From: Clostridium estertheticum
GTDB taxonomy: Bacteria > Bacillota > Clostridia > Clostridiales > Clostridiaceae
Assembly: GCF_011065935.2 (NCBI RefSeq)
Contig: NZ_JAAMNH020000001.1
Span: 3,927,001 to 3,991,000 of the forward strand
Reading direction: 5' to 3'
Length of the DNA stretch: 64,000 nt
A program made the position numbers and the translations under genes. Positions within the stretch are counted from its first letter, which is position 1. The number at the start of each line of letters is the position of its first letter. Under the pieces are notes generated by a model. That model saw only the letters and a program-made list of their open reading frames with translations, did no database searches and was not told where the DNA came from. Positions 27,525 through 34,994 of the stretch are shown piece by piece.

Positions 27525-28252
27525 ACTCAGATGTATTAATAAAACATTACTGCAAAGAACTTAGACTAGGAACTAGTTTTTATGAAAACTATGCAGAAAT
27601 TCAAGCAACAGATTTTGGGGACTTCTTAGCACAGATATTAAAACGTGAAGCTGAAAATAGAGAAGTAGTTAGAAGAAATAGAAACCTTAAATCAGCTGGA
27701 TTTGATGTTATTAAAACCTTTGAGGATTATATTTTTAAAGATATTCAAGTCCCTCAAGCAATTGATATTGATGATTTAAAAACCGGAGGTTTTATTGATA
27801 AGCTAGAAAATCTAGTATTATATGGACCTGTTGGTACTGGTAAAAGCCACATGGCAACTGCAGTAGGAGTTGCCGCTTGCTCTAGAGGCAAAAAGGTAAA
27901 GTTCTTTCGAACAGCAGCACTAGTTAATCAATTGAGTGAAGCAAAAGCTAAAGGTGAATTAAAACGTTTTATGCATCAGATTGAGAAAATCGACCTACTT
28001 ATTTGTGACGAATGGGGCTACGTGCCCTTTGAAAAAGAAGGATCTCAGTTACTATTTCAAGTAATCTCGGAATGTTATGAAAAACGAAGTGTAATTATCA
28101 CCACTAACTTAGAATTCAGCAAATGGAATGGTATTTTTTACGACGAAAAGCTTACCAGCGCCATCATTGATAGAGTAGTTCATCACAGTCACTTATTAGT
28201 TTTTAATGGTCCAAGCTACCGCTTAACACACTCAACCATGATTACCCAATAA
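27521..28252 (+). CDS. istB: IS21-family helper ATPase IstB
   Basis: 243 residues. Walker A GPVGTGKSHMA near residue 103, Walker B LLICDEWGYVPF near 156, sensor region IITTNLEFSKW. IstB is a AAA+ ATPase that assembles on target DNA and directs the IstA transposase. The start overlaps the istA stop. The stop lies 39 bases inside the right end of the element. Confidence 0.95.
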   Translation: MNSDVLIKHYCKELRLGTSFYENYAEIQATDFGDFLAQILKREAENREVVRRNRNLKSAGFDVIKTFEDYIFKDIQVPQAIDIDDLKTGGFIDKLENLVLYGPVGTGKSHMATAVGVAACSRGKKVKFFRTAALVNQLSEAKAKGELKRFMHQIEKIDLLICDEWGYVPFEKEGSQLLFQVISECYEKRSVIITTNLEFSKWNGIFYDEKLTSAIIDRVVHHSHLLVFNGPSYRLTHSTMITQ

Positions 28253-28291
28253 TGGAAACAGGGTGCTGGAAAAATTAAGTTCCGCACTGCA

Positions 28292-29065
28292 TGGTTTTAT
28301 ACTTGCCAAAAACACAACGCTTAAAGTTTTATTATTTGCCAACAATTCTGATGCAACTTCTAATAAACTTAAATTTTCATTTTTCTTAATAGCACCTCCA
28401 TCTGTAAAATCATTTAATACCTCAAAAATACCATCTATAAAATCTATCAAATAAGACATTCCTATTTTAAAAATATATTTAGCATTAAATTTTTCCTTAT
28501 CAATTGGTTTATTATCTTTTATTTTTAACATAGTATCGTTATATTCTTTAGTAAAAGGTCGTTGGCTACAAGGAATAAAATTATAAAATATTCCGATACG
28601 GTCTTCTTCTTCAAGTACATCAATTATATTAAATAAGCTATTTAAAGGTTCATTGCTAGATTTATTAACTGCTAAACTAACTACATCTTTTTTATAATTC
28701 ATTTGGTATTTTAAAGCATCTTGAGAAAACTCTTTAATTTCGGTGACTTCCTCTATTGCTACTTTTTTGAAAGTTTCTTGGATTTTTTCTTTAATTATAC
28801 TCACATACTGACTTGGTATTATAAAATAAAAACTAACATCATCTTTGGTTATATCTATTAGATAAGAGCATTTTATTGGAGTTTCAAATACAAAATGCTT
28901 TTCTTCTTTTTTAATCCTATCAATTACACCTTTATACATATGGCTTATACTTTTAGCAATATTTGTGGAATTGTAGTTACGAATTGAGGTGTCTGGAATC
29001 AGTTTTAAAAAAATGTATTGAGGTTTTCTTATCTGAAAGTATTGAGATATTTTCATTGTCTTCAT
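28292..29065 (-). pseudogene. Conjugation/type IV secretion ATPase-like gene, 3' truncated by the IS
   Basis: About 258 native codons from ATG 29065, ending at the IS right end; the frame then reads 20 residues into the IS to a stop at 28232. It starts MKTMKISQYFQIRKPQYIF, then has MYKGVIDRIKKEEKHFVFE and DVSFYFIIPSQYVSIIKEKI. This resembles the N-terminal region of large conjugation-associated ATP-binding proteins of clostridial plasmids; no Walker motif is reached before the break. The start overlaps the upstream gene by ATGA. The assignment is from memory of family style and moderately sure. Confidence 0.55.
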
Positions 29066-29499
29066 AATAAATTTAGCCCCCAGTTAATTGCTTGTATAAG
29101 CGTATAACTTAAAACACTTCCTGTAGTGTACTTTAAACCCTTCTCATGCCCAATTACATAAAACAAAATTCCACCTATACCAATCATAAGGCATACCCAG
29201 TATGAAGCTCCTGCAATAGCATTTACTATTAATATAGGATGAGTTAAATATTTTGCAGTTGCATCTATATAATCAAAAAATCTTTCTGCTTTATCAACTA
29301 ATGGTACATTACTCATATCAAATATAGGATTTTGTAATGTATTTGAAGCATCATACATATTTTTAACTTTTAATTTTGTAACTTGTTCCTTTATTAAATC
29401 TAATTTTCTTAAAGTTTCTTTTTGCTCTAATAACATTTGTGGTATGTCTAAAGGTTTTACTATTTCAGGAACTACTGATAATAATCTACTCAAAAACAT
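29062..29499 (-). CDS. Conjugation-type membrane protein (145 residues)
   Basis: Amphipathic charged N-terminal 85 residues, then two hydrophobic helices (NAIAGASYWVCLMIGIGGIL and SVLSYTLIQAINWGL). It overlaps the next gene by four bases and lies 13 bases after the VirB2-like gene, so three genes form one operon (29922 to 28292). The membrane layout and context suggest a component of a conjugative channel. No specific family name. Confidence 0.55.
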   Translation of the reverse strand: MFLSRLLSVVPEIVKPLDIPQMLLEQKETLRKLDLIKEQVTKLKVKNMYDASNTLQNPIFDMSNVPLVDKAERFFDYIDATAKYLTHPILIVNAIAGASYWVCLMIGIGGILFYVIGHEKGLKYTTGSVLSYTLIQAINWGLNLL

Positions 29500-29511
29500 A
29501 ATACATACCTC

Positions 29512-29922
29512 CTATGCGAATATACCTTTTACTAAATCCATAAGCCAAGGGAATAGATATAAACTGGCAAAAGCTAGTAGATTTTTCATAATTATTTTTG
29601 AAATGCTTTTAGTGTCTCCTGCCATAAGGCTTTTAATAATTTCACAAATACAAACTATCAAAATTAGCCAATAACCAATCGTCCTAGATATCCCCAACAT
29701 CATATTTCCTGCTTTATTAACTTTATCAAGTGGATTTACTACTGCTAAAGTAGTTTTACAATACAACAAACTACCTAATACAAAAATAGTCATTTTCTTT
29801 AATTTAGTATCTGAATTAATTTTCTTAGCAAATTCTTCTAAACATTCTGCGTGTTTTCTACTTGGTGATTTATATTCCCAATTCATTGTGGTTCGATTAT
29901 TATTGATAACCAATATTTCCAT
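29512..29922 (-). CDS. VirB2/TrbC-like small membrane protein
   Basis: 136 residues from ATG 29922 (GGAGG five bases before; an upstream GTG at 29934 lies in that site). About 40 charged residues, then three hydrophobic helices: MTIFVLGSLLYCKTTLAVV (signal-like), IGYWLILIVCICEIIKSLM and IIMKNLLAFASLYLFPWLMD. Signal helix plus two core helices is the layout of VirB2/TrbC pilins. First gene of the conjugation-like operon. Confidence 0.55.
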   Translation of the reverse strand: MEILVINNNRTTMNWEYKSPSRKHAECLEEFAKKINSDTKLKKMTIFVLGSLLYCKTTLAVVNPLDKVNKAGNMMLGISRTIGYWLILIVCICEIIKSLMAGDTKSISKIIMKNLLAFASLYLFPWLMDLVKGIFA

Positions 29923-29959
29923 AAAAGCCTCCACATAATTATTAAAAAAAAAGGTTAAG

Positions 29960-30212
29960 CTATTATTGAGGTGATGAAGATGTGTATAGGTTCAGTAATT
30001 GTTCTAACTTACTTAGCTTTTGATTTTGGACTAGAATTAATGTCAAGATTAATGTAATTGTTAACATTGTGTTAATAAGTTTAAATATATAGTTAAAAAG
30101 TGTAACGTTTGAAATATGTGTGCATAAACTACAAGTGTAGCGTTGAAGTGTAACAAGACGGTAGCTTGAAGTGTCATAGGATAAGTCTAGCCATTGAGGT
30201 TAGGCTTTTTTT
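29960..30212 (+). ncRNA. Possible short plus-strand transcript ending at 30212
   Basis: The terminator AAGTCTAGCC-ATTGA-GGTTAGGCTT (30183-30207) plus a T-tract is oriented to the plus strand, where no larger gene ends. Between the peptide and terminator there are near-repeats (AGTGTAACGTTTGAA, AGTGTAGCGTTGAA, AGTGTAAC, AGTGTCATAG) that could fold. The 5' end is not visible. It may be a peptide mRNA or a small RNA. Confidence 0.35.
29974..30057 (+). CDS. Candidate 25-27-residue hydrophobic peptide
   Basis: GAGGTG precedes ATG 29974/29980; the second is better spaced. The product (MCIGSVIVLTYLAFDFGLE then LMSRLM) is hydrophobic with an acidic centre and a short tail. Size and character recall type I toxins or signalling peptides, but there is no Lys-rich tail and no pre-pro-peptide pattern. 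It sits on the opposite strand to its neighbours and a plus-strand terminator follows 126 bases later. Confidence 0.4.
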   Translation: MKMCIGSVIVLTYLAFDFGLELMSRLM

Positions 30213-30396
30213 ATGCCTTTTTATTGGATTCTTGTGCCAACATTTCTTTTAGTTGCTTTTCCATGTGACCATATTTCATGAAAAAAGAAATACAATCTTT
30301 TACAAAACAGACACGTCCTGAATGTGATATGCACTCGGAATACATTTTCATTTCTATTTCATCTGATTTGAAAGTTACATTTATAGCTGTAGCCAT
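30211..30396 (-). CDS. Small unknown protein (61 residues)
   Basis: Soluble protein with Cys in SECISHSGRVCFVKDCISFF. GAGGAGGG precedes ATG 30396 at good spacing. No family recognised. It lies downstream of the XRE regulator with its own non-coding upstream region containing the operator-like repeats, so the XRE protein may control it. Confidence 0.5.
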   Translation of the reverse strand: MATAINVTFKSDEIEMKMYSECISHSGRVCFVKDCISFFMKYGHMEKQLKEMLAQESNKKA

Positions 30397-30465
30397 TCAT
30401 TTCCCTCCTCTTAGCCTTGCTTAGTGTGTTTTATAATTCTAATATATTCTACTTAATGCCAATTG

Positions 30466-30501
30466 TTCCATATAAAATGAAATAATTTCATATTAAATGA
30501 A
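30466..30501. promoter_or_regulatory. Candidate XRE operator pair
   Basis: Two inverted repeats: TTCCATATAAAATGAA (30466-30481) and TTCATATTAAATGAA (30487-30501, exact TTCAT-N5-ATGAA). They overlap the perfect palindrome ATGAAAT-A-ATTTCAT (30477-30491). Placed between the XRE regulator and the 61-residue gene. Confidence 0.45.
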
Positions 30502-30526
30502 TTTTAGTTATAAAAAAAGATATGGT

Positions 30527-30727
30527 CTATTCTTCATGCCATATCTCAATAATTTGCTTATTTAATATTTTTGAAATTTCAAAGGCTTTCTCTAAGCTAG
30601 GTGAATTTATTCCTGATTCCCATTGTGAATATGTCGATAACTTTACTCCTAGCATTTTAGCAAAATCAGTAACATTCATCATATATATTCTCATTCTAAT
30701 TTCTTTAAGATTATTCCTTAAAACCAT
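30527..30727 (-). CDS. XRE-family transcriptional regulator (66 residues)
   Basis: A single helix-turn-helix protein: NVTDFAKMLGVKLSTYSQWESG, then PSLEKAFEISKILNKQIIEIW, the compact Cro/XRE shape. GAGGTGG precedes ATG 30727. Such proteins commonly control the switch between maintenance and excision in integrated elements. The inverted repeats at 30466-30501 are a plausible target. Confidence 0.85.
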   Translation of the reverse strand: MVLRNNLKEIRMRIYMMNVTDFAKMLGVKLSTYSQWESGINSPSLEKAFEISKILNKQIIEIWHEE

Positions 30728-30871
30728 ATAACCACCTCATCATTAGTTTATATATGTAAGTATTCTCCAAGAGTTAAAAAATCCCTTTATTAATAATTTA
30801 AGTGAATAAAGTTTTTAGAATGGTCTATAATTTAAATACCAATCCTTTTATTGTGTTTTAATAACGAAAAA

Positions 30872-30917
30872 AATAACAATACTGCACTGGGCTCCCCCTA
30901 GGTACAGTATTGTTATT
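30872..30917. terminator. Bidirectional-type terminator
   Basis: AATAACAATACTG pairs with CAGTATTGTTATT across a G/C-rich loop, with T-runs on both strands. It ends the gene at 30933 (minus). Confidence 0.8.
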
Positions 30918-30932
30918 TTTTTAATCTAATAT

Positions 30933-31196
30933 CTAAATCTTAAATAATATCCACTTGCAGGTACTTAATTCATATTTAATCTCATATAGCCTTTCAGCTC
31001 CGTTAATTACACTCTGACACTTAAACACTAACATATTATTACCTGCCAACTTTTCTTTATCTACAGTAATTACTTTATCTATTTTAATTACAGAAATACT
31101 TTCGTCTTCATTAGTAGTTTTAAATCTTACGGGATGAATATTACCCTTTTTATCAGTCCAAGAAACCACTTCTATTGGTTTTGCTACTATTTTCAT
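30933..31196 (-). CDS. Small unknown protein (87 residues)
   Basis: Starts MKIVAKPIEVVSWTDKKGNI at ATG 31196, fixed by GGAGGTG immediately upstream (an earlier in-frame codon has none). Predicted beta-rich, ending STCKWILFKI. Soluble. Not recognised. It resembles small accessory proteins common in clostridial mobile elements, but that is only an impression. Confidence 0.5.
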   Translation of the reverse strand: MKIVAKPIEVVSWTDKKGNIHPVRFKTTNEDESISVIKIDKVITVDKEKLAGNNMLVFKCQSVINGAERLYEIKYELSTCKWILFKI

Positions 31197-31303
31197 GCTA
31201 CACCTCCAAAACATATGTTCGTATATATTATACATCATTTTACTGAAATTGGAAGGGGTAAAGTTTCCCTTTAAAATAAATTTTGATTTTACAGAAAATA
31301 AAA

Positions 31304-31329
31304 AAGCCCCAAGGCATCCCTTAAAGCTT
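31304..31329 (-). terminator. Terminator of the 65-residue gene
   Basis: On the minus strand AAGCTTTAAGG pairs with CCTTGGGGCTT (three G-U pairs) over a GATG loop, followed by TTTTTTATTTT. Confidence 0.7.
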
Positions 31330-31390
31330 ATTACTATTCTTAAAATTTATTATTGTAAATATGTTTATTCTACTTTAAATTTCTATGTTT

Positions 31391-31588
31391 TTAATCATGT
31401 TCTTCAATACTTGATACTTGTTTAGGATTAATCAAAATTCTATTGTTCATATCTTCTCCAGTTATTAAAACACTTCTATCTTTAAATATACCATATTCAT
31501 TTGTTACAATTTTTGTAACATCCTCTAAACTTAAATTATTACAAAAATACTCATTCCCATTAGCCATAATAATTTTAACCTTTTTCAT
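31391..31588 (-). CDS. Small unknown protein (65 residues)
   Basis: Starts MKKVKIIMANGNEYFCNNLS at ATG 31588, which follows AAGGAGGGGG. Soluble beta-rich protein, resembling short phage or mobile-element proteins, not assigned. It has its own terminator, so it is probably a single-gene transcript. Confidence 0.55.
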   Translation of the reverse strand: MKKVKIIMANGNEYFCNNLSLEDVTKIVTNEYGIFKDRSVLITGEDMNNRILINPKQVSSIEEHD

Positions 31589-31761
31589 CTTAAATCCCCC
31601 TCCTTAAATTTTACTTATTTTTTATATTATAACATATTTTTACCACAATATCTTTTATATATCTATCTACATAACCTATTTAAACATAAAAAAAGATACA
31701 ATTAAGTTATGTATCTTTAATCTTTATATCTTTTTTTATATTTAATTCTATATTCTATGAT

Positions 31762-32718
31762 TTATTTACTTATTTTCAATCTAATCTTTAGATTCTTTTT
31801 ATTTAGCACATCTAAAGGATTAAACTTACAAATATCTTCGTTAAGGTCAATTGGTAAGAGATTAATATATCCCTCAGTTGTTTTTATGTTAGAATGTCCT
31901 AGGATTACTTTTAATCGATAAATGTCGCCATGATTTTTTATGAAGAAAGTAGCAAATGTATTCCTGAACGTATTTACACCACGCATTTTAACATTTCTAT
32001 TCTTAAAATAATTACTCATATTTTGATGCAAAGTATCATAGCACATCTTTTCTTTATTCAGCTTCGAGAATAATAAATCTTCGCCACTTAAATTCATTAC
32101 AGTTACATATTCTTTTAAAACATTCTTTAATGTAGAAGAAAGTGGAACTGTAATCTGCCTCCTAGTTTTCATATGCGTAAATAAAATTAGGTCGTTCGTA
32201 AAATTAATATCTTCTACTTTAACATTTAATAAAGTTTCTGAACGGCAACCTGTTCCAAATAAGAAATTAATTGTTACAAACATTTTATAATCTCCAACCA
32301 GACACTCATCTAGGTTCGGTTTCTTTAGCAATAAATTTAATTCATCTTCTGTGTAAATTATTTTTTTATCTGAATCAATACGAGGAATTTTCACTTCAAA
32401 CTTTTGTAAATAATTACCATTAAAACAAAATGTTAAAAATGCTCTAGTCTTAATTACAAAACTTTTATAGGTATTCCCTTTGTATCCATTTTTCCTATAA
32501 TAAATAACTTGATTTTCTATTTTTTGTTTAGTAAGTGTTTCTATATTCTCTGAAACATCTACTATTTTAGGTAATACAAATCTGTAAAACCTTATTTTAC
32601 TTTCTATGGTTTTATCCCTTTGACCTATACTAACACAATAATTTAAATACTCTTTGTGACATTCATCAATTGTTTTATCAATACTTTTTCTCATGTTTTT
32701 TAGCTTAATTTTAGCCAT
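31762..32718 (-). CDS. Tyrosine recombinase (integrase) of the island
   Basis: 318 residues: an N-terminal core-binding domain (about 15-105) and a catalytic domain. Active-site positions: R159 (GTGCRSETLL), K184 (HMKTRRQ), N249 and R252 (NTFRNTF), H275 (LGHSNIKT) and nucleophile Y284 (EGYIN). The first His of the usual HxxR box is Asn here. It stands 90 bases from the 3' end of the intact helicase gene, the normal place for an integrase next to its attachment site. It probably catalysed insertion of the island; activity with the Asn variant is unproven. Confidence 0.9.
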   Translation of the reverse strand: MAKIKLKNMRKSIDKTIDECHKEYLNYCVSIGQRDKTIESKIRFYRFVLPKIVDVSENIETLTKQKIENQVIYYRKNGYKGNTYKSFVIKTRAFLTFCFNGNYLQKFEVKIPRIDSDKKIIYTEDELNLLLKKPNLDECLVGDYKMFVTINFLFGTGCRSETLLNVKVEDINFTNDLILFTHMKTRRQITVPLSSTLKNVLKEYVTVMNLSGEDLLFSKLNKEKMCYDTLHQNMSNYFKNRNVKMRGVNTFRNTFATFFIKNHGDIYRLKVILGHSNIKTTEGYINLLPIDLNEDICKFNPLDVLNKKNLKIRLKISK

Positions 32719-32808
32719 TTTTATTCCATACCTCCACGTGTTTTTTTAATAGTTACGTGTATGGAGTCTTTTTAATGACTTTTCTTCTTCTATATCATAA
32801 ACAATATT

Positions 32809-33212
32809 TTACACCTTTGATATTAATGAGTTATTATATAATACCGCCGCATCAAATTTTCTTGTAATTCCACCCTCAAACTTCAAATCTAAATCTTTAC
32901 TTGTAATGGAAATCACTTTTCCTTTGCCGAAACTTTTATGTAATAAAATATCCCCTTCTTGAAAAGGCAAATCTGTAGATACCCCTACAATCTTGCATTC
33001 CACAACAAATCGTGAGGTTTCTTTGACTTTTCCTTTTACATTTTTGGAAATGCATAACCAAACATTATCTATGGCTCTTGTAATTCCTACATAAAATAGT
33101 CTTCTTTCTTCTTCTATATTCTTATCCATGCTATTTACATGTGGTATATTCTCCTCATTACAATTAATGAGGTATACATTTTTAAACTCCATTCCTTTCA
33201 CACCATGAATTG
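32809..33212. repeat. 404-bp direct repeat, right copy (helicase 3' end, attachment region)
   Basis: Identical by eye to 16336-16739. It begins at the helicase stop codon and ends abruptly (next base differs). The palindrome TATTATATAATA at 32832-32843 is shared also by the decayed copy at 15541 and is a candidate strand-exchange core. Confidence 0.88.
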
Positions 33213-34860
33213 TACTAAGTATTACAGCATCCTCATCTGTGCGTTTCTTTCCCTTACTAATTTCTTCTTTAACCTGCTCTACATGGGCTAGAAAAGCTAT
33301 TATAGAGTTATACCCATCTATTGATTGCCTAAACTCTTCAATAACATCCTCCATCTCTCCTAAATCAATTTTAAACTTAGTACAATACTCTCTAATATAA
33401 TCGTGATATCCTATATCTAAAACTATATTGTCTATAGCACTTTTTAAAGAAATTTTATTTAAAATATGAATACTCTTCTTTAACTTATCTAGCATCTTCA
33501 TTTGAAACACCGGTACACCGGAAATTTCCTTAACGGTTTCAAAACAGTCTTCCTTAATTTTATTTCTTCTTAAATTATCTAAATTTAATTTACTTACATA
33601 TCTAAAAGGCTTATTAATTATTCTAAGAAAGCTCTCTTTATCCGATTTATCAATACTTAGTTTTAAATATGCAATTATATCCTTACAAATGAAATGTTGA
33701 AAGAAGTCATATTCCTTATCTAAAAGCATAAAAGGTATTCTTTTTTTAATAAAAACATCCACTAAACTTCTACACTCTACGTTTGTTCTGTACAATATGG
33801 CGTTATCCCTATAATTTTTATCCTGTATTTCATGGCGACCTTGAATAAGGTTACTGATTTCCTCTGCCTGAGAGTTCTCATTGACATTATTAAGTACTTC
33901 AATACCGCCATCTTGCTCTTTAAATGCTGTTATGTTTTTTTCATTTCTCATGCTATTATTTTTTATAATATTCATGGATATTTCTACTATATTCTTTGGA
34001 CATCTATAGTTAGTGGAAAGAGGCAGCTTGCCTCCCCCCTCAAAGTGCTCTGAAAATTTGACCATACACTCAGGATTAGAGCCTCTGAACCCATAAATAC
34101 ACTGGTCCTCATCCCCTACTGCAAAAATAGAATTATCCTGATTTAATAGTCTTAATATATCAACTTGCATAGAATCACAATCTTGAAATTCATCAACTAG
34201 TATATGCTTAAATAAAGCTCTGTAACCCGTTAGTATTGCATAATTTTTTATAAACAAATCTCTACAGCCTATTTGAAGATCATCAAAATCGAACAAATTT
34301 CTTTCTTTTCTATACTGTTCGTAAATATTATAAGCTGCTGTAAATATTCCCTTATCAATACTTGAATCAAAATTTTCTATTACTTTTCCACTCGTTTTAA
34401 ATACAGAAATATTATTTATTACTTCCTTTACTTTTTCATCGCTTACCTCATCTAAATAGGACATCAGTACATTTTTTATTAGCTTATACACCTCTAGCGT
34501 ATCTATTATGTTTATCTGTCCATAATAATTTTTAAGAATCTTATAAAACAAGCCATGAAAGGTTCCAAAAAACGGGACCCTCTCTTTGCCATTCATAGCA
34601 ATATATCTGTTTTTCATATTAATAGCCGCGGCTCTAGTAAAAGTAATAACAATAATATTTTTAGGGTCAATGTTTTGTTCATTTATTAAATGAACAATTC
34701 TATTAACTATAACTACGGTTTTTCCTGAACCTGGTCCTGCAGTAATCAATAAATTTCTATTATCTGAAAAAACTGCTGCTCTTTGCTGCTCACTTAGATT
34801 TGAATTTATTTTATTGTTAATCACTTTATTATTCATATTATGTTTGTTCTCCACCTTCAT
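32809..34860 (-). CDS. UvrD/Rep-family ATP-dependent DNA helicase
   Basis: 683 residues, superfamily 1A helicase. Motif I TAGPGSGKTVVIVNRI, motif Ia-like TFTRAAAINMKNR, motif II LVDEFQDCDSMQVD, motif III VGDEDQCIYGFRG, motif IV NYRCPKNI, motif V STIHGVKGMEFKN and motif VI LFYVGITRA are all present. A C-terminal Tudor-like segment (EGDILLHKSFGKGKVI) matches the PcrA tail. It translocates on single-stranded DNA in repair or replication. It serves as the integration target; its 3' 404 bp is duplicated at 16336. The intact reading frame shows that the element restored the gene. Confidence 0.92.
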   Translation of the reverse strand: MKVENKHNMNNKVINNKINSNLSEQQRAAVFSDNRNLLITAGPGSGKTVVIVNRIVHLINEQNIDPKNIIVITFTRAAAINMKNRYIAMNGKERVPFFGTFHGLFYKILKNYYGQINIIDTLEVYKLIKNVLMSYLDEVSDEKVKEVINNISVFKTSGKVIENFDSSIDKGIFTAAYNIYEQYRKERNLFDFDDLQIGCRDLFIKNYAILTGYRALFKHILVDEFQDCDSMQVDILRLLNQDNSIFAVGDEDQCIYGFRGSNPECMVKFSEHFEGGGKLPLSTNYRCPKNIVEISMNIIKNNSMRNEKNITAFKEQDGGIEVLNNVNENSQAEEISNLIQGRHEIQDKNYRDNAILYRTNVECRSLVDVFIKKRIPFMLLDKEYDFFQHFICKDIIAYLKLSIDKSDKESFLRIINKPFRYVSKLNLDNLRRNKIKEDCFETVKEISGVPVFQMKMLDKLKKSIHILNKISLKSAIDNIVLDIGYHDYIREYCTKFKIDLGEMEDVIEEFRQSIDGYNSIIAFLAHVEQVKEEISKGKKRTDEDAVILSTIHGVKGMEFKNVYLINCNEENIPHVNSMDKNIEEERRLFYVGITRAIDNVWLCISKNVKGKVKETSRFVVECKIVGVSTDLPFQEGDILLHKSFGKGKVISITSKDLDLKFEGGITRKFDAAVLYNNSLISKV

Positions 34861-34923
34861 ACATCTACTTTAAATTACTCATATATTATGTTTATACCCA
34901 AAATACTATTGTAATAATCACAC

Positions 34924-34953
34924 TTAAACATTAAAATATAAATATGTTATAAT
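34924..34953 (+). promoter_or_regulatory. Promoter of the nicotinate phosphoribosyltransferase gene
   Basis: TTAAAC (34924-34929), 18 bases, then an extended -10 TGTTATAAT (TATAAT 34948-34953), about 40 bases before ATG 34995. Confidence 0.55.
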
Positions 34954-34994
34954 TCTATTATATACTTTTATTAAATTTCAAAGGGGAAAAAATT

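Larger units (their letters stand above)
25908..28291 (+). mobile_element. IS21-family insertion sequence (istA-istB)
   Basis: About 2384 bp with related ends: left TGCAGACCGG, right (inverted) TGCAGTGCGG, both beginning TG as in IS21. The internal sequence AATTTTTCCAGCACCC near the right end resembles GGAAAAATCCATTGCCAGCACC near the left end. It carries istA and istB with the usual 4-base overlap. The flanks (AAAATCAA left, TGGTTTTA right) are not a duplication, so no target-site repeat is seen, and the two neighbouring genes are fragments of different genes. Confidence 0.85.
16740..32808. mobile_element. Integrated island at the helicase 3' end (about 16 kb mosaic)
   Basis: Bounded by the two copies of the 404-bp helicase 3' end in direct orientation. 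A tyrosine integrase gene (31762-32718) lies at the right edge, 90 bases from the intact helicase. Cargo: unknown small genes, phage-structural-like genes, a HEPN/membrane trio, a second recombinase, an IS21-family element, conjugation-like genes and an XRE regulator. The structure fits a site-specific integrative element or degenerate prophage that restores its target gene. No complete set of phage packaging or conjugation genes remains, so it is probably not self-transferable. Confidence 0.8.

Noticed and set aside
25900..28299. Target-site duplication of the IS21-family element.
   Set aside because: The flanks AAAATCAA and TGGTTTTA do not match over 4-8 bases.
16740..32808. Complete prophage or complete conjugative element.
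   Set aside because: No terminase, portal, capsid, relaxase or intact coupling ATPase was found; only fragments of both kinds are present.
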